NCBI RefSeq assembly: GCF_014596475.1 | Contig: NZ_MECJ01000033.1 | Span: forward strand, 434,001-498,000 | Origin: Streptomyces sp. CBMA152 | GTDB lineage: Bacteria > Actinomycetota > Actinomycetes > Streptomycetales > Streptomycetaceae | DNA: 64,000 bases | Direction: 5' to 3' | Shown: positions 43,065 through 52,905 of the stretch, in pieces | Layout of the letters: every line of letters begins with the position of its first letter | Position numbering within the stretch: the stretch's first letter is position 1 | Program-made: the position numbers and the translations under genes | Notes under the pieces: generated by a model | Database searches by the model: none | Seen by the model: only the letters and a program-made list of their open reading frames with translations | Told to the model about the DNA's origin: nothing

Positions 43065-43607
43065 ATGTCCGCGCCCGACCCGCGTCCGCTCACCGGAGAG
43101 CCCGTCTCCCTCGACCTGGTGAACACGCACTGGAACCGCGAGGGCGTCCGCCAGGACCTGCTCACCGGCACCGAAGGGCTCGCCATCTGGCTGGCCACCA
43201 ACGGGCTGGATCGGCGGTTCGCCGCCGACGAGGCGACGCTCGGGCCGCTGCTGCGGGCCCGGGACGCGCTGGAGCGGGCCGTGGCGAGCCCGGGCGACCC
43301 GGCGGCGCTCGCGCTCGTCGACGAGATCCTGGAACACGGCCGCATTCGCGCCACACTCACCCCACAAGGCCCGGGAGAGCGCGCGGAGTTCGCCGATCCG
43401 GCGTGGGGGGCCGCCTGGACGGCCGCGCGGGACTACCTCGATCTGCTGCGGACCGCGCCCGACCGCATCCGCAAGTGCGCGCACGACGCGTGCGTCCTGC
43501 ACTTCTTCGACACCTCGCGCAACGGCACCCGCCGCTGGTGCTCGATGGCCGCGTGCGGCAACCGCGCGAAGGCGTCCCGTCACTACGCCCGTACGCGCGA
43601 GAGCTGA
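43065..43607 (+). CDS. CGNR zinc-finger regulator (ABATE domain)
   Basis: 180 residues. N-terminal ABATE domain (GEPVSLDLVNTHWNREG, then LLTGTEGLAIWLA) and C-terminal CGNR zinc finger: Cys in RKCAHDACVLHFFD and in RWCSMAACGNRAKASRHY. The finger is a putative DNA-binding module. ATG with GAGAGGAG ahead; the open frame to 42996 runs through the operator region and is not coding. Probably senses a small ligand and controls the divergent VOC/flavoprotein genes. Confidence 0.9.
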   Translation: MSAPDPRPLTGEPVSLDLVNTHWNREGVRQDLLTGTEGLAIWLATNGLDRRFAADEATLGPLLRARDALERAVASPGDPAALALVDEILEHGRIRATLTPQGPGERAEFADPAWGAAWTAARDYLDLLRTAPDRIRKCAHDACVLHFFDTSRNGTRRWCSMAACGNRAKASRHYARTRES

Positions 43608-43770
43608 TTCGCCCTGATTGACACCGCCTTGCGCCCGATGGCGTATGGCGGGATTCCGCCATGTCCGATTCCGGCAACGGTCAACTCTCCACAAAGACCT
43701 GTCATATACGAAATGCTCAGCGGTCATCCGGCCCCGTATTCCGGACCCTTTCTGACCATTAGGGATGCTG

Positions 43771-46700
43771 ATGACCTCCGAATCGCCGCGCGCCATACCC
43801 GGCGCGAGACGTACGGCCCAGATAGCGGCCGCGGCCGGCATGGTGGCCGCGCTCGTCGCCGCGGGCGCCGCGCCCGTCTTCGCCTCGGGCCAGAACGGCC
43901 CGACGCCCGCCCCCGTGAAGTCCACGCCCGTCAAGTCCCCCGCGGACAAGCTCGGCGCGGTCGGCCAGCAGCGCCTCGCCGAGGCCGAGGCCAAGGGCGA
44001 GAAGAGCGTCACCGTCATGGTGGCGACCGCCCCCGGCGCCACCGGCGCCGTCACCCACCAGCTCGGCTCCGTCTCCGGCGCCACCGTCGGCAAGACCGAC
44101 GACAAGCTGGGTTACGTACGGGCCACCCTGCCCACCGGCAGCGCGGACTCCGCCCTGAAGGCGGCCGCGAAGCTGCCCTCCGTCCACGGGATCGACCTCA
44201 AGCAGGAGATCCAGCTGGACGACCCGACCCCGGTCGGCGACAACCCCAAGGGCACCAAGTCCCTGCGCAGCGCCTCCGCGCAGCCCGCACCGGGCAAGAA
44301 CACCCCGGCGAAGAACCCGTACAACCCGTCCTTCGAGACGGGCGCGGTCGACTTCGTCAAGCAGCACCCCAAGGCGGACGGCCGGGGCATCACCATCGGC
44401 GTCCTGGACTCGGGCGTGGACCTGGGCCACCCGGCGCTGCAGAAGACCACCACCGGCGAGCGCAAGATCGTCGACTGGGTCACCTCGACCGACCCGGTGG
44501 CCGACAACGACGGCACCTGGCGGCGGATGAACACCCCGGTCTCCGGGTCGACGTTCACCTACGCGGGCCGCACCTGGAAGGCGCCGGCCGGCTCGTACGA
44601 GATCAGCATGTTCTCGGAGGCGGTCACCAAGGGCGGCGACGCCAAGGGCGACCTGAACCGGGACGGCGACACCACCGACAGCTGGGGCGTGCTCTACGAC
44701 CCGGTCGCCGGGACCGTGCGCGTCGACCTCAACAACAACGGCGACTTCACCGACGACGAGCCGATGAAGCCGTACAAGGACGGCTTCCAGGTCGGCTACT
44801 TCGGCGAGGACAAGACCGACCCGGTCACGGGCGCCAGCAAGCGGATCCCGTTCACCGTCGAGATCCGCAAGGACGTGAAGTACGACGCGGCCGGGCACAC
44901 CTCGGACTACGTCAACATCGGCGTCATCGAGTCCGAGCACGGCACCCACGTCGCGGGCATCACCGCGGCCAACGGGCTGTTCGGCGGCAAGATGAACGGC
45001 GCCGCCCCCGGCGCCAAGATCGTCTCCTCGCGGGCCTGCAACTGGTCCGGCGGCTGCACCAACATCGCGCTGACCGAGGGCATGATCGACCTGGTCACCA
45101 ACCGCCACGTCGACATCGTCAACATGTCGATCGGCGGCCTGCCGGCGCTCAACGACGGCAACAACGCGCGCGCCGAGCTCTACAAGCGCCTGATCGACAC
45201 CTACGGCGTCCAGCTGGTCATCTCGGCCGGCAACGAGGGCCCCGGTGTGAACACGATCGGCGACCCGGGCCTCGCGGACCACGTCATCTCCGTCGGCGCC
45301 ACCATCTCCCAGCAGACCTGGGCGTCCAACTACGGCTCGGCCGTGTCGAAGAAGTACGACATGATGCCGTTCTCCTCGCGCGGCCCGCGTGAGGACGGCG
45401 GCTTCACGCCGACCCTGTCGGCGCCGGGTGCCGCGATCAACACCACCCAGACCTGGCTGCCGGGCTCCCCGGTCAAGGAGTCGGGCTACTCGCTGCCGGC
45501 CGGCTACTCGATGCTCCAGGGCACCTCGATGGCCTCGCCGCAGGCGACGGGAGCGGCGGCCCTGCTGCTCTCGGCCGCCAAGCAGCAGCACATCGACCTG
45601 GCCCCGGCGGATCTGCGCACCGCGCTGACCTCGACGGCCAAGCACATCAAGGGTGTTCAGGCCTACGCCGAGGGCGCGGGCCTGATCGACATCGTCGACG
45701 CCTGGGGCATGATCAAGGACGGCGCGAAGGACTCCGGCGGGCTCGCCCACGAGTACACCGTCAAGGCGCCGGTGAAGACCGCGCTCGACTTCGCGCTGAA
45801 GACGCCGGGCTTCGGCACCGGCATCTACGACCGCGAGGGCGGCCTGAAGGTCGGCGAGAAGCGGACGTACGACGTCACGATCACCCGCACCACGGGCCCG
45901 GACAAGGCCGTCAAGCACAAGCTGTCGTTCAAGAACGACGACGGCACGTTCAAGGTCCTCGGCTCCCGCGAGGTCGCGCTGCCGCTGGCCACGCCCGTCA
46001 CCGTCAAGGTGCAGGCGCAGCCGAAGTCGGCGGGCGTGCACAGCGCCATCCTGGAGGTCGACGACAAGGCCACCAAGGGCGTCGACCAGCAGATCCTCGC
46101 CACGGTGATCGTCTCCAAGCCGCTGGCGAAGCCGTCGTACGCGTTCACCGACTCGTCCTCGGTGCAGCGCAACAGCACCAAGTCGTACTTCGTGACCGTC
46201 CCGGCGGGCGCCAAGTCGCTTGAGCTCTCCATGGGCGCGCTGCGCTCGGGCAGCCAGACCCGGTTCATCGCGCTCGACCCGTACGGGGTGCCGGCCGAGG
46301 ACACCGGGACGCCCAACTGCTACCCGAACTACGACAACCCGGCCAACACCTGCCGCCCGGACCTGCGTTCGTACGCGAACCCGACGGCCGGTGTCTGGGA
46401 GATCGAGGTCGAGTCGCGCCGTACGTCGCCGTACCTCGACAACCCGTACAAGCTCGATGTCGCGCTGCTCGGCGCCGAGTTCGCCCCGGCGGTGCAGACG
46501 CTGCCCGAGGCGAAGATCGGCACCGCGGCGCCGGTCAGCTGGAAGGTCACCAACGGGTTCGGCGTCCTCGACGGCCGTCTCCAGGGCGGCTCGCTGGGCT
46601 CCGCGAAGGTCGCCAAGCCGACCATCAAGCAGGGTGACGTCCAGAGCACCACGGTGACCCTCGGCGAGGGCGTGGAGCGCCTGGACGTGGCCATCGGCGG

Positions 46701-47097
46701 CACCTCGGACACCGGGGCCGACCTCGACCTCGCGGTCCTCAAGGACGGCGTGCAGGTCGCGACCTCGGCGGGCTCCACCTCCGAGGAGCACGTCAGCATC
46801 GCCAAGCCGGCCGCCGGCACGTACACCATCCAGGTCGCCGGCTACTCGGTCCCGTCCGGGTCGACGACGTACAACTACCGCGATGTGTACTTCGCTCCGT
46901 CGCTCGGCACCGTCAAGGTCGACGGCACCACGCCCGTCAAGCTCGCCAACGGCGCCTCGGCGACGGTCGGCGCGCAGGTGCTGGTGGGCGGGGCGGCCCC
47001 CGAGGGCCGTCAGTTCTTCGGCGAGGTCAAGCTGGTCAACGCGCGCGGCACCGCCGCGGGCACCGGCAGCGTCGTGATCGAGAAGGTCACGCCGTAA
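43771..47097 (+). CDS. Large secreted subtilisin-family (S8) serine protease
   Basis: 1108 residues, exported. Signal peptide ends near AAPVFASG. An inhibitor-like propeptide (about residues 60-135) precedes the catalytic domain: Asp in GVLDSGVDLGHP, His in ESEHGTHVAGI, Ser in QGTSMASPQATGA. An insert of about 150 residues lies between the Asp and His motifs, with calcium-binding-like DLNRDGDTTD and DLNNNGDFTDDE. The C-terminal 450 residues form beta-sandwich domains probably binding substrate or wall. ATG 43771 has AGGG 6 bases ahead; an ATG two codons earlier (43765) is possible. Stands alone, with a terminator. Confidence 0.94.
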   Translation: MTSESPRAIPGARRTAQIAAAAGMVAALVAAGAAPVFASGQNGPTPAPVKSTPVKSPADKLGAVGQQRLAEAEAKGEKSVTVMVATAPGATGAVTHQLGSVSGATVGKTDDKLGYVRATLPTGSADSALKAAAKLPSVHGIDLKQEIQLDDPTPVGDNPKGTKSLRSASAQPAPGKNTPAKNPYNPSFETGAVDFVKQHPKADGRGITIGVLDSGVDLGHPALQKTTTGERKIVDWVTSTDPVADNDGTWRRMNTPVSGSTFTYAGRTWKAPAGSYEISMFSEAVTKGGDAKGDLNRDGDTTDSWGVLYDPVAGTVRVDLNNNGDFTDDEPMKPYKDGFQVGYFGEDKTDPVTGASKRIPFTVEIRKDVKYDAAGHTSDYVNIGVIESEHGTHVAGITAANGLFGGKMNGAAPGAKIVSSRACNWSGGCTNIALTEGMIDLVTNRHVDIVNMSIGGLPALNDGNNARAELYKRLIDTYGVQLVISAGNEGPGVNTIGDPGLADHVISVGATISQQTWASNYGSAVSKKYDMMPFSSRGPREDGGFTPTLSAPGAAINTTQTWLPGSPVKESGYSLPAGYSMLQGTSMASPQATGAAALLLSAAKQQHIDLAPADLRTALTSTAKHIKGVQAYAEGAGLIDIVDAWGMIKDGAKDSGGLAHEYTVKAPVKTALDFALKTPGFGTGIYDREGGLKVGEKRTYDVTITRTTGPDKAVKHKLSFKNDDGTFKVLGSREVALPLATPVTVKVQAQPKSAGVHSAILEVDDKATKGVDQQILATVIVSKPLAKPSYAFTDSSSVQRNSTKSYFVTVPAGAKSLELSMGALRSGSQTRFIALDPYGVPAEDTGTPNCYPNYDNPANTCRPDLRSYANPTAGVWEIEVESRRTSPYLDNPYKLDVALLGAEFAPAVQTLPEAKIGTAAPVSWKVTNGFGVLDGRLQGGSLGSAKVAKPTIKQGDVQSTTVTLGEGVERLDVAIGGTSDTGADLDLAVLKDGVQVATSAGSTSEEHVSIAKPAAGTYTIQVAGYSVPSGSTTYNYRDVYFAPSLGTVKVDGTTPVKLANGASATVGAQVLVGGAAPEGRQFFGEVKLVNARGTAAGTGSVVIEKVTP

Positions 47098-47115
47098 CCG
47101 GCTGAGCATGTGTGA

Positions 47116-47144
47116 GGGCCCGGCGTTCGGTGAACGCCGGGCCC
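47116..47144. terminator. Bidirectional terminator between S8 and M28 peptidase genes
   Basis: Perfect 13-bp inverted repeat GGGCCCGGCGTTC / GAACGCCGGGCCC with a 3-base loop, 18 bp past one stop and 14 bp from the other. Confidence 0.88.
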
Positions 47145-47158
47145 GTTCGCGTACTGCT

Positions 47159-48649
47159 TCAGTTCTTCAGGGAGCTGAGGTCCTGCGCGTACGTGCCGAC
47201 CGCGTGCGCGATCACGTCGATGTTGAGGTCGAAGTACTTGCGGTCGATGTTCTTCAACGTGTCCCCGGCCGCGTGGTAGTTGGGGTCGAAGGCCTCACCG
47301 GCCTTGCCGCCCCACTTCGCCGCCTGCTCGGGCGTCTTGATCTCCTCGGCGCCGGTGTAGGTGCCGCCCGCCGGGATGCCGACCTCGATGAACGGGCCGT
47401 AGTCGGAGCGGCCGTCGAAGTCGTACCCCTCGTGCTGGACATGGCGCTTGTCGAGGTAGCCGTTGATCAGGCTTTCGATCTGCGCCGAGCCCGCCGGGCC
47501 CGCGCCCGCGCCCTTCTTGTCGGAGTCGTCGCCGTCGTAGACGAGCTGGGCGGCGTTCGGCGAGGCGATCATGTCGAAGTTGAGGTACAGCTTGATCTGC
47601 CGCTTCTGTGCGTCGGTGAGCGACTTCACGTAGTGGTCGGAGCCGAGCAGGCCCAGCTCCTCCGCCGACCACCAGGCGAACCGCACCTTGTTGGCGGTGG
47701 GCTTCGGGTGCTTCTTGGTCTGCTTGGTCTCCTTGGCGAGCTTGAGGGCGACTTCGAGGAGCCCGGCCGAGCCGGAGCCGTTGTCGTTGATGCCGGGGCC
47801 CGCCGGGACCGAGTCGAGGTGGCTGCCGAGGGCCACGACGTTGTCCGGGTCGCCGCCCTTGGTCTCGGCGATGACATTGCGCGTCTTGTGCGCGACCGCC
47901 TCGGTGGCGACGTCCAGGGTGACGGTGACCTCGCCCTTGGCGACCTGTGCGGCCAGCGCCTCGCCGTCGGCCAGCGAGATGCCGGTGGCGGGGATGTGCG
48001 CGTTGCCGGGCTCGCCGACCGAGCCGTGGGCGGGCTCGGTGCCGGAGTGGTTGTAGAGGATGATCCCGGCGGCGCCCGCCTGCGCCGCGACGGCCTCCTT
48101 CTGCTGGAAGGTGCAGCTGCCGCGCTTGACCAGGGCGATCTTGCCGGTGAAGGTGCCCGACGTGTAGTCGTCGAGCTCGCAGCCGGGGGTGGCGTCCACG
48201 CGGGCGGCCTTGACCTGGGCGGTGAGGCCACCGGCCGGGCTCGCCTTGCTGAACTTGAAGGCGGCGGTCTTCAGCTCACGCGGCTGGGGAGAGACGACGG
48301 TCAGCTTCTCGCGCAGCGCCTTGGACTCATAGATGTCGAAGTCCTGGTACTTCACGTCGTACCCGGCGTTCTTCAGCCGGCCGTAGACGTACGCGGCCGA
48401 CGCGTCGTAGCCGGGCGTGCCCGCCGCGCGGTTGCCGCCGTTGGCGTCGGCGATCTTCTGGAACTGCTCCAGATGGCGGTAGGCGCTCTCCCCCGACGCC
48501 TGTGCGACCAGCTTGCGCGCCAGGCGGTCGGCCTGGCGGTGCGGATCGGGATGGCCGTGGGAACGGGCGACGGCCGGGGTGGCGGCCGTCAGAAGTACGG
48601 GGGCGGCGGCCAGGACCGCTATGGCCCGGCTGCGACGGGATGCGCGCAC
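47159..48649 (-). CDS. Secreted M28-family zinc aminopeptidase with PA domain
   Basis: 496 residues, exported (signal peptide ending near TPAVARS). Protease-associated (PA) domain around residues 150-240 (KIALVKRGSCTFQQKE, AAGIILYNHSG). Zinc ligands: His in LGSHLDSVPAGPG, bridging Asp in NDNGSGSAG, Glu in AEELGLLGS, Asp in LNFDMIAS, and His in NYHAAGDTL. Related to Streptomyces griseus-type aminopeptidases. It sits tail-to-tail with the subtilase, so the two extracellular peptidases may act together on peptides outside the cell (inference). GGAGGATC lies just before the start. Confidence 0.94.
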   Translation of the reverse strand: MRASRRSRAIAVLAAAPVLLTAATPAVARSHGHPDPHRQADRLARKLVAQASGESAYRHLEQFQKIADANGGNRAAGTPGYDASAAYVYGRLKNAGYDVKYQDFDIYESKALREKLTVVSPQPRELKTAAFKFSKASPAGGLTAQVKAARVDATPGCELDDYTSGTFTGKIALVKRGSCTFQQKEAVAAQAGAAGIILYNHSGTEPAHGSVGEPGNAHIPATGISLADGEALAAQVAKGEVTVTLDVATEAVAHKTRNVIAETKGGDPDNVVALGSHLDSVPAGPGINDNGSGSAGLLEVALKLAKETKQTKKHPKPTANKVRFAWWSAEELGLLGSDHYVKSLTDAQKRQIKLYLNFDMIASPNAAQLVYDGDDSDKKGAGAGPAGSAQIESLINGYLDKRHVQHEGYDFDGRSDYGPFIEVGIPAGGTYTGAEEIKTPEQAAKWGGKAGEAFDPNYHAAGDTLKNIDRKYFDLNIDVIAHAVGTYAQDLSSLKN

Positions 48650-48885
48650 GGAAGATCCTCCGGAATGCGGGGGGTGATGACCGGTAATCGATCGGTACGG
48701 CAGGACCGTAACCAGCGAATCGTCCGTCGCAGGGCATTTCGGGGCGGATGCAACAGACCTGCCATGAGCTCGTCACAAGTGGGCAGCCGTCCCACAGCCC
48801 GGACAATGGATTGGACAAGTCGGCCGTGGGCCGACGCATCATGGAGGCGCCCGGGCCGTACATACGTGCACACAAAGGAGTCATC

Positions 48886-49902
48886 GTGAGGGTCGGAATC
48901 GTCGGAGCCACCGGACAGGTCGGCGGAGTCATGCGCAAGATCCTCGCCGAGCGGAAGTTTCCGATCGACGAGCTTCGCCTGTTCGCCTCCGCGCGGTCGG
49001 CGGGCACCGTGGTCGACGGGGTGACGGTCGAGGACGCCGCCACCGCCGACTTCTCCGGCCTGGACATCGTGCTGTTCTCGGCCGGTGGCGCGACCTCCCG
49101 CGCCCTCGCCGAGAAGGTCGCGGGCCAGGGCGCGGTCGTCATCGACAACTCCTCGGCGTGGCGCGGCCACCCCGAGGTGCCGCTGGTGGTCTCCGAGGTG
49201 AACCCGGACGCGATCCGCAACCGCCCCAAGGGCATCATCGCCAACCCGAACTGCACGACGATGGCCGCGATGCCGGTGCTGCGTCCGCTGCACGACGAGG
49301 CCGGGCTCACCGCGATGGTCGCCACCACCTACCAGGCCGTCTCCGGCTCGGGCCTCGCGGGCGTGGCCGAGCTGCACACCCAGGCGCGCAAGGTGGTCGA
49401 GACGGCGGACCAGCTGACCTTCGACGGGGACGCGGTCGAGTTCCCCGAGCCGGGCGTCTACAAGCGCCCCATCGCCTTCAACGTGCTGCCGCTCGCGGGC
49501 TCGATCGTCGACGACGGCTCGTTCGAGACGGACGAGGAGCAGAAGCTCCGCAACGAGTCCCGCAAGATCCTCGGCATCCCCGAGCTGAAGGTCTCCGGCA
49601 CGTGCGTGCGCGTCCCGGTCTTCTCCGGCCACTCGCTCCAGGTGAACGCGCGCTTCTCGCGCCCGATCAGCGTGGAGCGCGCGTACGAGCTCCTTGCGGC
49701 CGCCCCGGGCGTCGAGCTCTCGGAGATCCCGACGCCGCTGCAGGCCGCGGGCAAGGACGCGTCGTACGTGGGCCGCATCCGCGTCGACGAGACGGTCGAA
49801 CACGGCCTGGCCCTGTTCCTGTCCAACGACAACCTCCGCAAGGGCGCTGCGCTGAACGCTGTGCAGATCGCGGAGCTGGTGGCCGCGGAACTGTCGGCGT
49901 AG
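48886..49902 (+). CDS. asd: Aspartate-semialdehyde dehydrogenase
   Basis: NADP-dependent reduction of aspartyl phosphate, the branch step to lysine/DAP, threonine and methionine. 338 residues. Seen: VGIVGATGQVGGVMRKIL (residues 3-20), FSAGGATSR, the active-site Cys in NPNCTTMA (about residue 121), and the acyl-binding/His region GTCVRVPVFSGHS. GTG start with AAAGGAG 7 bases ahead; the longer open frame to 48748 is not used. Monocistronic; its stop is followed at once by the GC-rich repeat. Confidence 0.96.
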   Translation: MRVGIVGATGQVGGVMRKILAERKFPIDELRLFASARSAGTVVDGVTVEDAATADFSGLDIVLFSAGGATSRALAEKVAGQGAVVIDNSSAWRGHPEVPLVVSEVNPDAIRNRPKGIIANPNCTTMAAMPVLRPLHDEAGLTAMVATTYQAVSGSGLAGVAELHTQARKVVETADQLTFDGDAVEFPEPGVYKRPIAFNVLPLAGSIVDDGSFETDEEQKLRNESRKILGIPELKVSGTCVRVPVFSGHSLQVNARFSRPISVERAYELLAAAPGVELSEIPTPLQAAGKDASYVGRIRVDETVEHGLALFLSNDNLRKGAALNAVQIAELVAAELSA

Positions 49903-49903
49903 T

Positions 49904-50160
49904 TTTCCCCCCACCCCGCCCCTTCCCTTAACCCTCCGGGGGTGGGAGGGGGTGGGGGTGGGCTTCCCGGGGGCGAGGCCCCCGGACCCCGGGCGGGGCT
50001 TCGCCCCTGCGCCCCGCTTCCTCTGCGGATCGTGCTGGGTTGCTCGCGCAGTTCCCCGCGCCCCTAGGAGGGCCCGAAGGGCCCATCTAAGGGGCGCGGG
50101 GAACTGCGCGACAAGCCCCCACGGTCCGCAGCCGAACCAAGGGGCCCGGGGGCAAACCCC
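49904..50160. repeat. Intergenic palindromic repeat element, copy A
   Basis: Fills the gap between asd and pepN (2). It begins with TTTTCCCCCCACCCCGCCCC right after the asd stop, continues through nested G/C palindromes, and then has perfect 22-bp arms (50044-50065 and 50090-50111; core CGCGCAGTTCCCCGCGCCCC and its complement). Inside the arms is GGGCCC-GAA-GGGCCC. No coding signal. It probably serves as terminator for both convergent genes. Confidence 0.85.
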
Positions 50161-50162
50161 CG

Positions 50163-52733
50163 CTACGACGCCGCCGCGTCCGCCTCCTGGGCCCGCAGCG
50201 CCCGCTCGACGCCCGCGCGGGACTCCGAGATCAGGCGGCGCAGGGCCGCGTTCGGCTCCGCCGAAGACAGCCACGCGTCCGTCGCGGACAGGGTCGCCTC
50301 GGAGACCTGGAGCGACGGGTACAGACCCGTCGCGATCTGCTGCGCGATCTCGTGGGAACGCGACTCCCACACACCCTTGACCGCCGCGAAGAACTTCTCC
50401 GTGTACGGAGCGAGAAGGTCGCGCTGGTCGGTCTGGACGAAGCCCCCGATCACCGCCTCCTGCATCGCGTTGGGCAGCGTGTCACCCTCCACGACCGCCG
50501 CCCACGCCTCCGCCTTCGCCGAGGCCGTCGGCCGCGACGCGCGCGCGGTGGCCGCGTGGCGCTCGCCCGCCGCCGTACGGTCCCGCTCGTGCTCGGCAGC
50601 GATCGCCTTCTCGTCGGCACGCCCGGTCGCCGCGAGGCGCTCGACGAACGCCCAGCGCAGCTCGGTGTCGACGGCCAGGCCGTCCACCGTCTCCGTGCCG
50701 TCGAGCAGCCCCTGGAGCAGGTCGAGCTGGTCGCCCGTACGGGCCGTCGCCGCGAACGCCCGCGCCCACGCCAGCTGGTGGTCGCTGCCGGGCGCGGCCG
50801 CGCGCAGCTGCTCCAGGGTCGCCTCGGTCCAACGCGCGAGTCCCGTCTCGCGCCAGTCGGGCGCCGCGTACAGCTCAAGCGCCAGCTTCACCTGGCGGTG
50901 CAGGGACTGCACGACGCCGATGTCCGACTCCTTGGCGATGCCCGAGAGCACAAGGGCCAGGTAGTCGCGCGTGGCCAGTTCGCCGTCGCGGGTCATGTCC
51001 CACGCCGAGGCCCAGCACAGCGCGCGCGGCAGTGACTCGGTGAAGTCGCCGAGGTGCGCGGTGACGACCTTCAGGGACTCCTCGTCGAGGCGGACCTTCG
51101 CGTACGAGAGGTCGTCGTCGTTGAGGAGCACGACGGCCGGGCGGCGGGTGCCCGCCGGGAGCTCGACCGACGTACGCGCCCCGTCGACGTCCAGCTCGAT
51201 CCGCCGCGTACGGACCAGCTTGCCCGCCTCGTCCAGGTCGTAGAAGCCGATCGCGATGCGGTGGGGACGGAGGGTGGGCTCGCCCTGGGCGCCGGCGGGC
51301 AGCGCCGGGGCCTCCTGGAGGACGGTGAAGGAGGTGATCAGGCCCTCGCCGTCCACCTCGATCTCCGGGCGCAGGATGTTGATCCCGGCCGTCTCCAGCC
51401 ACGCCTTCGACCAGGTCTTCAGATCACGCCCGGAGGTCTCCTCCAGCGCGCCGAGCAGGTCCGACAGGCGCGTGTTGCCGAACGCGTGCGCCTTGAAGTA
51501 CGCCTGCACGCCCTGGAAGAACTCGTCCATGCCGACGTAGGCGACGAGCTGCTTGAGAACCGAAGCGCCCTTCGCGTACGTGATGCCGTCGAAGTTGACG
51601 AGCACGTCGTCGAGGTCGCGGATGTCCGCCATGATCGGGTGCGTGGACGGCAGTTGGTCCTGCCGGTACGCCCAGGTCTTCATGGAGTTGGCGAACGTGG
51701 TCCACGCGTGCGGCCACTTGGAGCCCTCGGCGTACGCCTGGCAGGCGATGGAGGTGTAGGTGGCGAACGACTCGTTCAGCCACAGGTCGTTCCACCACTC
51801 CATGGTGACCAGGTCGCCGAACCACATGTGCGCGAGCTCGTGCAGGATGGTCTCGGCGCGCACCTCGTACGCGGCGTCCGTCACCTTCGAGCGGAACACG
51901 TACTGGTCGCGGATGGTGACCGCGCCCGCGTTCTCCATCGCGCCCGCGTTGAACTCCGGCACGAAGAGCTGGTCGTACTTGGCGAACGGGTAGTCGTAGT
52001 CGAACTTCTCCTGGAACCAGTCGAAGCCCTGCCGGGTGACCGCGAAGATCTCGTCCGCGTCGAGGTACTCGGCGAGCGAGGGACGGCAGTAGATGCCCAG
52101 CGGCACCGACTGGCCGTCCTTCTCGTACGAGGAGTGGACCGAGTGGTACGGACCGACGATCAGGGCCGTGATGTAGCTGGAGATCCGGGGGGTGGGCTCG
52201 AAGACCCACACGTCCTCGGAGGGCTCCGGCGTCGGCGAGTTGGAGACGACCGTCCAGCCCGAGGGCGCCTTCACGGTGAACTGGAAGGTCGCCTTCAGGT
52301 CCGGCTGCTCGAACGACGCGAAGACGCGGCGCGCGTCCGGCACCTCGAACTGCGTGTAGAGGTACGCCTGGTCGTCGACCGGGTCGACGAAGCGGTGCAG
52401 ACCCTCGCCCGTGTTGGTGTACGCGCAGTCCGCGACGACCTTCAGCTCGTTCGGGCCCGCCTCCAGACCGGTCAGCGCGATCCGCGAGTCGGCGAACACA
52501 GCCGACGCGTCCAGCGCGGTGCCGTTCAGGACGACCTCGTGCACGGTGGGCGCGACCAGGTCGATGAAGGTCTGCGCACCGGCCTCGGCAGAGTCGAAGC
52601 GCACGGTGGTCACGGACCGGAAGGTGCCGCCCTCCTGTGCCCCGCTCAGATCGAGCTCGATCGCGTACGAGTCGACGCTCAGCAGCTTCGCCCGCTGCTG
52701 GGCCTCTTCACGGGTCAGATTCGTGCCAGGCAC
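50163..52733 (-). CDS. pepN: M1-family aminopeptidase PepN (2 of 2)
   Basis: 856 residues. Same architecture as the first copy: LNAGAMENAG-type motif (FNAGAMENAGAVT), zinc motif HELAHMWFGD with Glu in NESFATY, and the C-terminal ERAP1-like helical domain. It is the more typical actinobacterial PepN by its MPGTNLTREEAQ start; the other differs at many positions and may have another specificity. GTG start with GGAG 8 bases upstream. The stop lies 2 bp from the repeat element that separates it from asd. Confidence 0.95.
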   Translation of the reverse strand: MPGTNLTREEAQQRAKLLSVDSYAIELDLSGAQEGGTFRSVTTVRFDSAEAGAQTFIDLVAPTVHEVVLNGTALDASAVFADSRIALTGLEAGPNELKVVADCAYTNTGEGLHRFVDPVDDQAYLYTQFEVPDARRVFASFEQPDLKATFQFTVKAPSGWTVVSNSPTPEPSEDVWVFEPTPRISSYITALIVGPYHSVHSSYEKDGQSVPLGIYCRPSLAEYLDADEIFAVTRQGFDWFQEKFDYDYPFAKYDQLFVPEFNAGAMENAGAVTIRDQYVFRSKVTDAAYEVRAETILHELAHMWFGDLVTMEWWNDLWLNESFATYTSIACQAYAEGSKWPHAWTTFANSMKTWAYRQDQLPSTHPIMADIRDLDDVLVNFDGITYAKGASVLKQLVAYVGMDEFFQGVQAYFKAHAFGNTRLSDLLGALEETSGRDLKTWSKAWLETAGINILRPEIEVDGEGLITSFTVLQEAPALPAGAQGEPTLRPHRIAIGFYDLDEAGKLVRTRRIELDVDGARTSVELPAGTRRPAVVLLNDDDLSYAKVRLDEESLKVVTAHLGDFTESLPRALCWASAWDMTRDGELATRDYLALVLSGIAKESDIGVVQSLHRQVKLALELYAAPDWRETGLARWTEATLEQLRAAAPGSDHQLAWARAFAATARTGDQLDLLQGLLDGTETVDGLAVDTELRWAFVERLAATGRADEKAIAAEHERDRTAAGERHAATARASRPTASAKAEAWAAVVEGDTLPNAMQEAVIGGFVQTDQRDLLAPYTEKFFAAVKGVWESRSHEIAQQIATGLYPSLQVSEATLSATDAWLSSAEPNAALRRLISESRAGVERALRAQEADAAAS

Positions 52734-52905
52734 CCGGCCATCTCCTTCAGAACTTCAGATGTATCCATCAGATCGTGACGGTTCCGGCCATCCTTACATG
52801 ACACCTGTGGCGGACGTACAGGGCTTTTCGCCGCCCGCGTACCCGTCCACCGCCAGGTCCGAATTCCGCCGGTGGACACGGCGGAGGCGGGCCAGGCTCG
52901 AAGCC

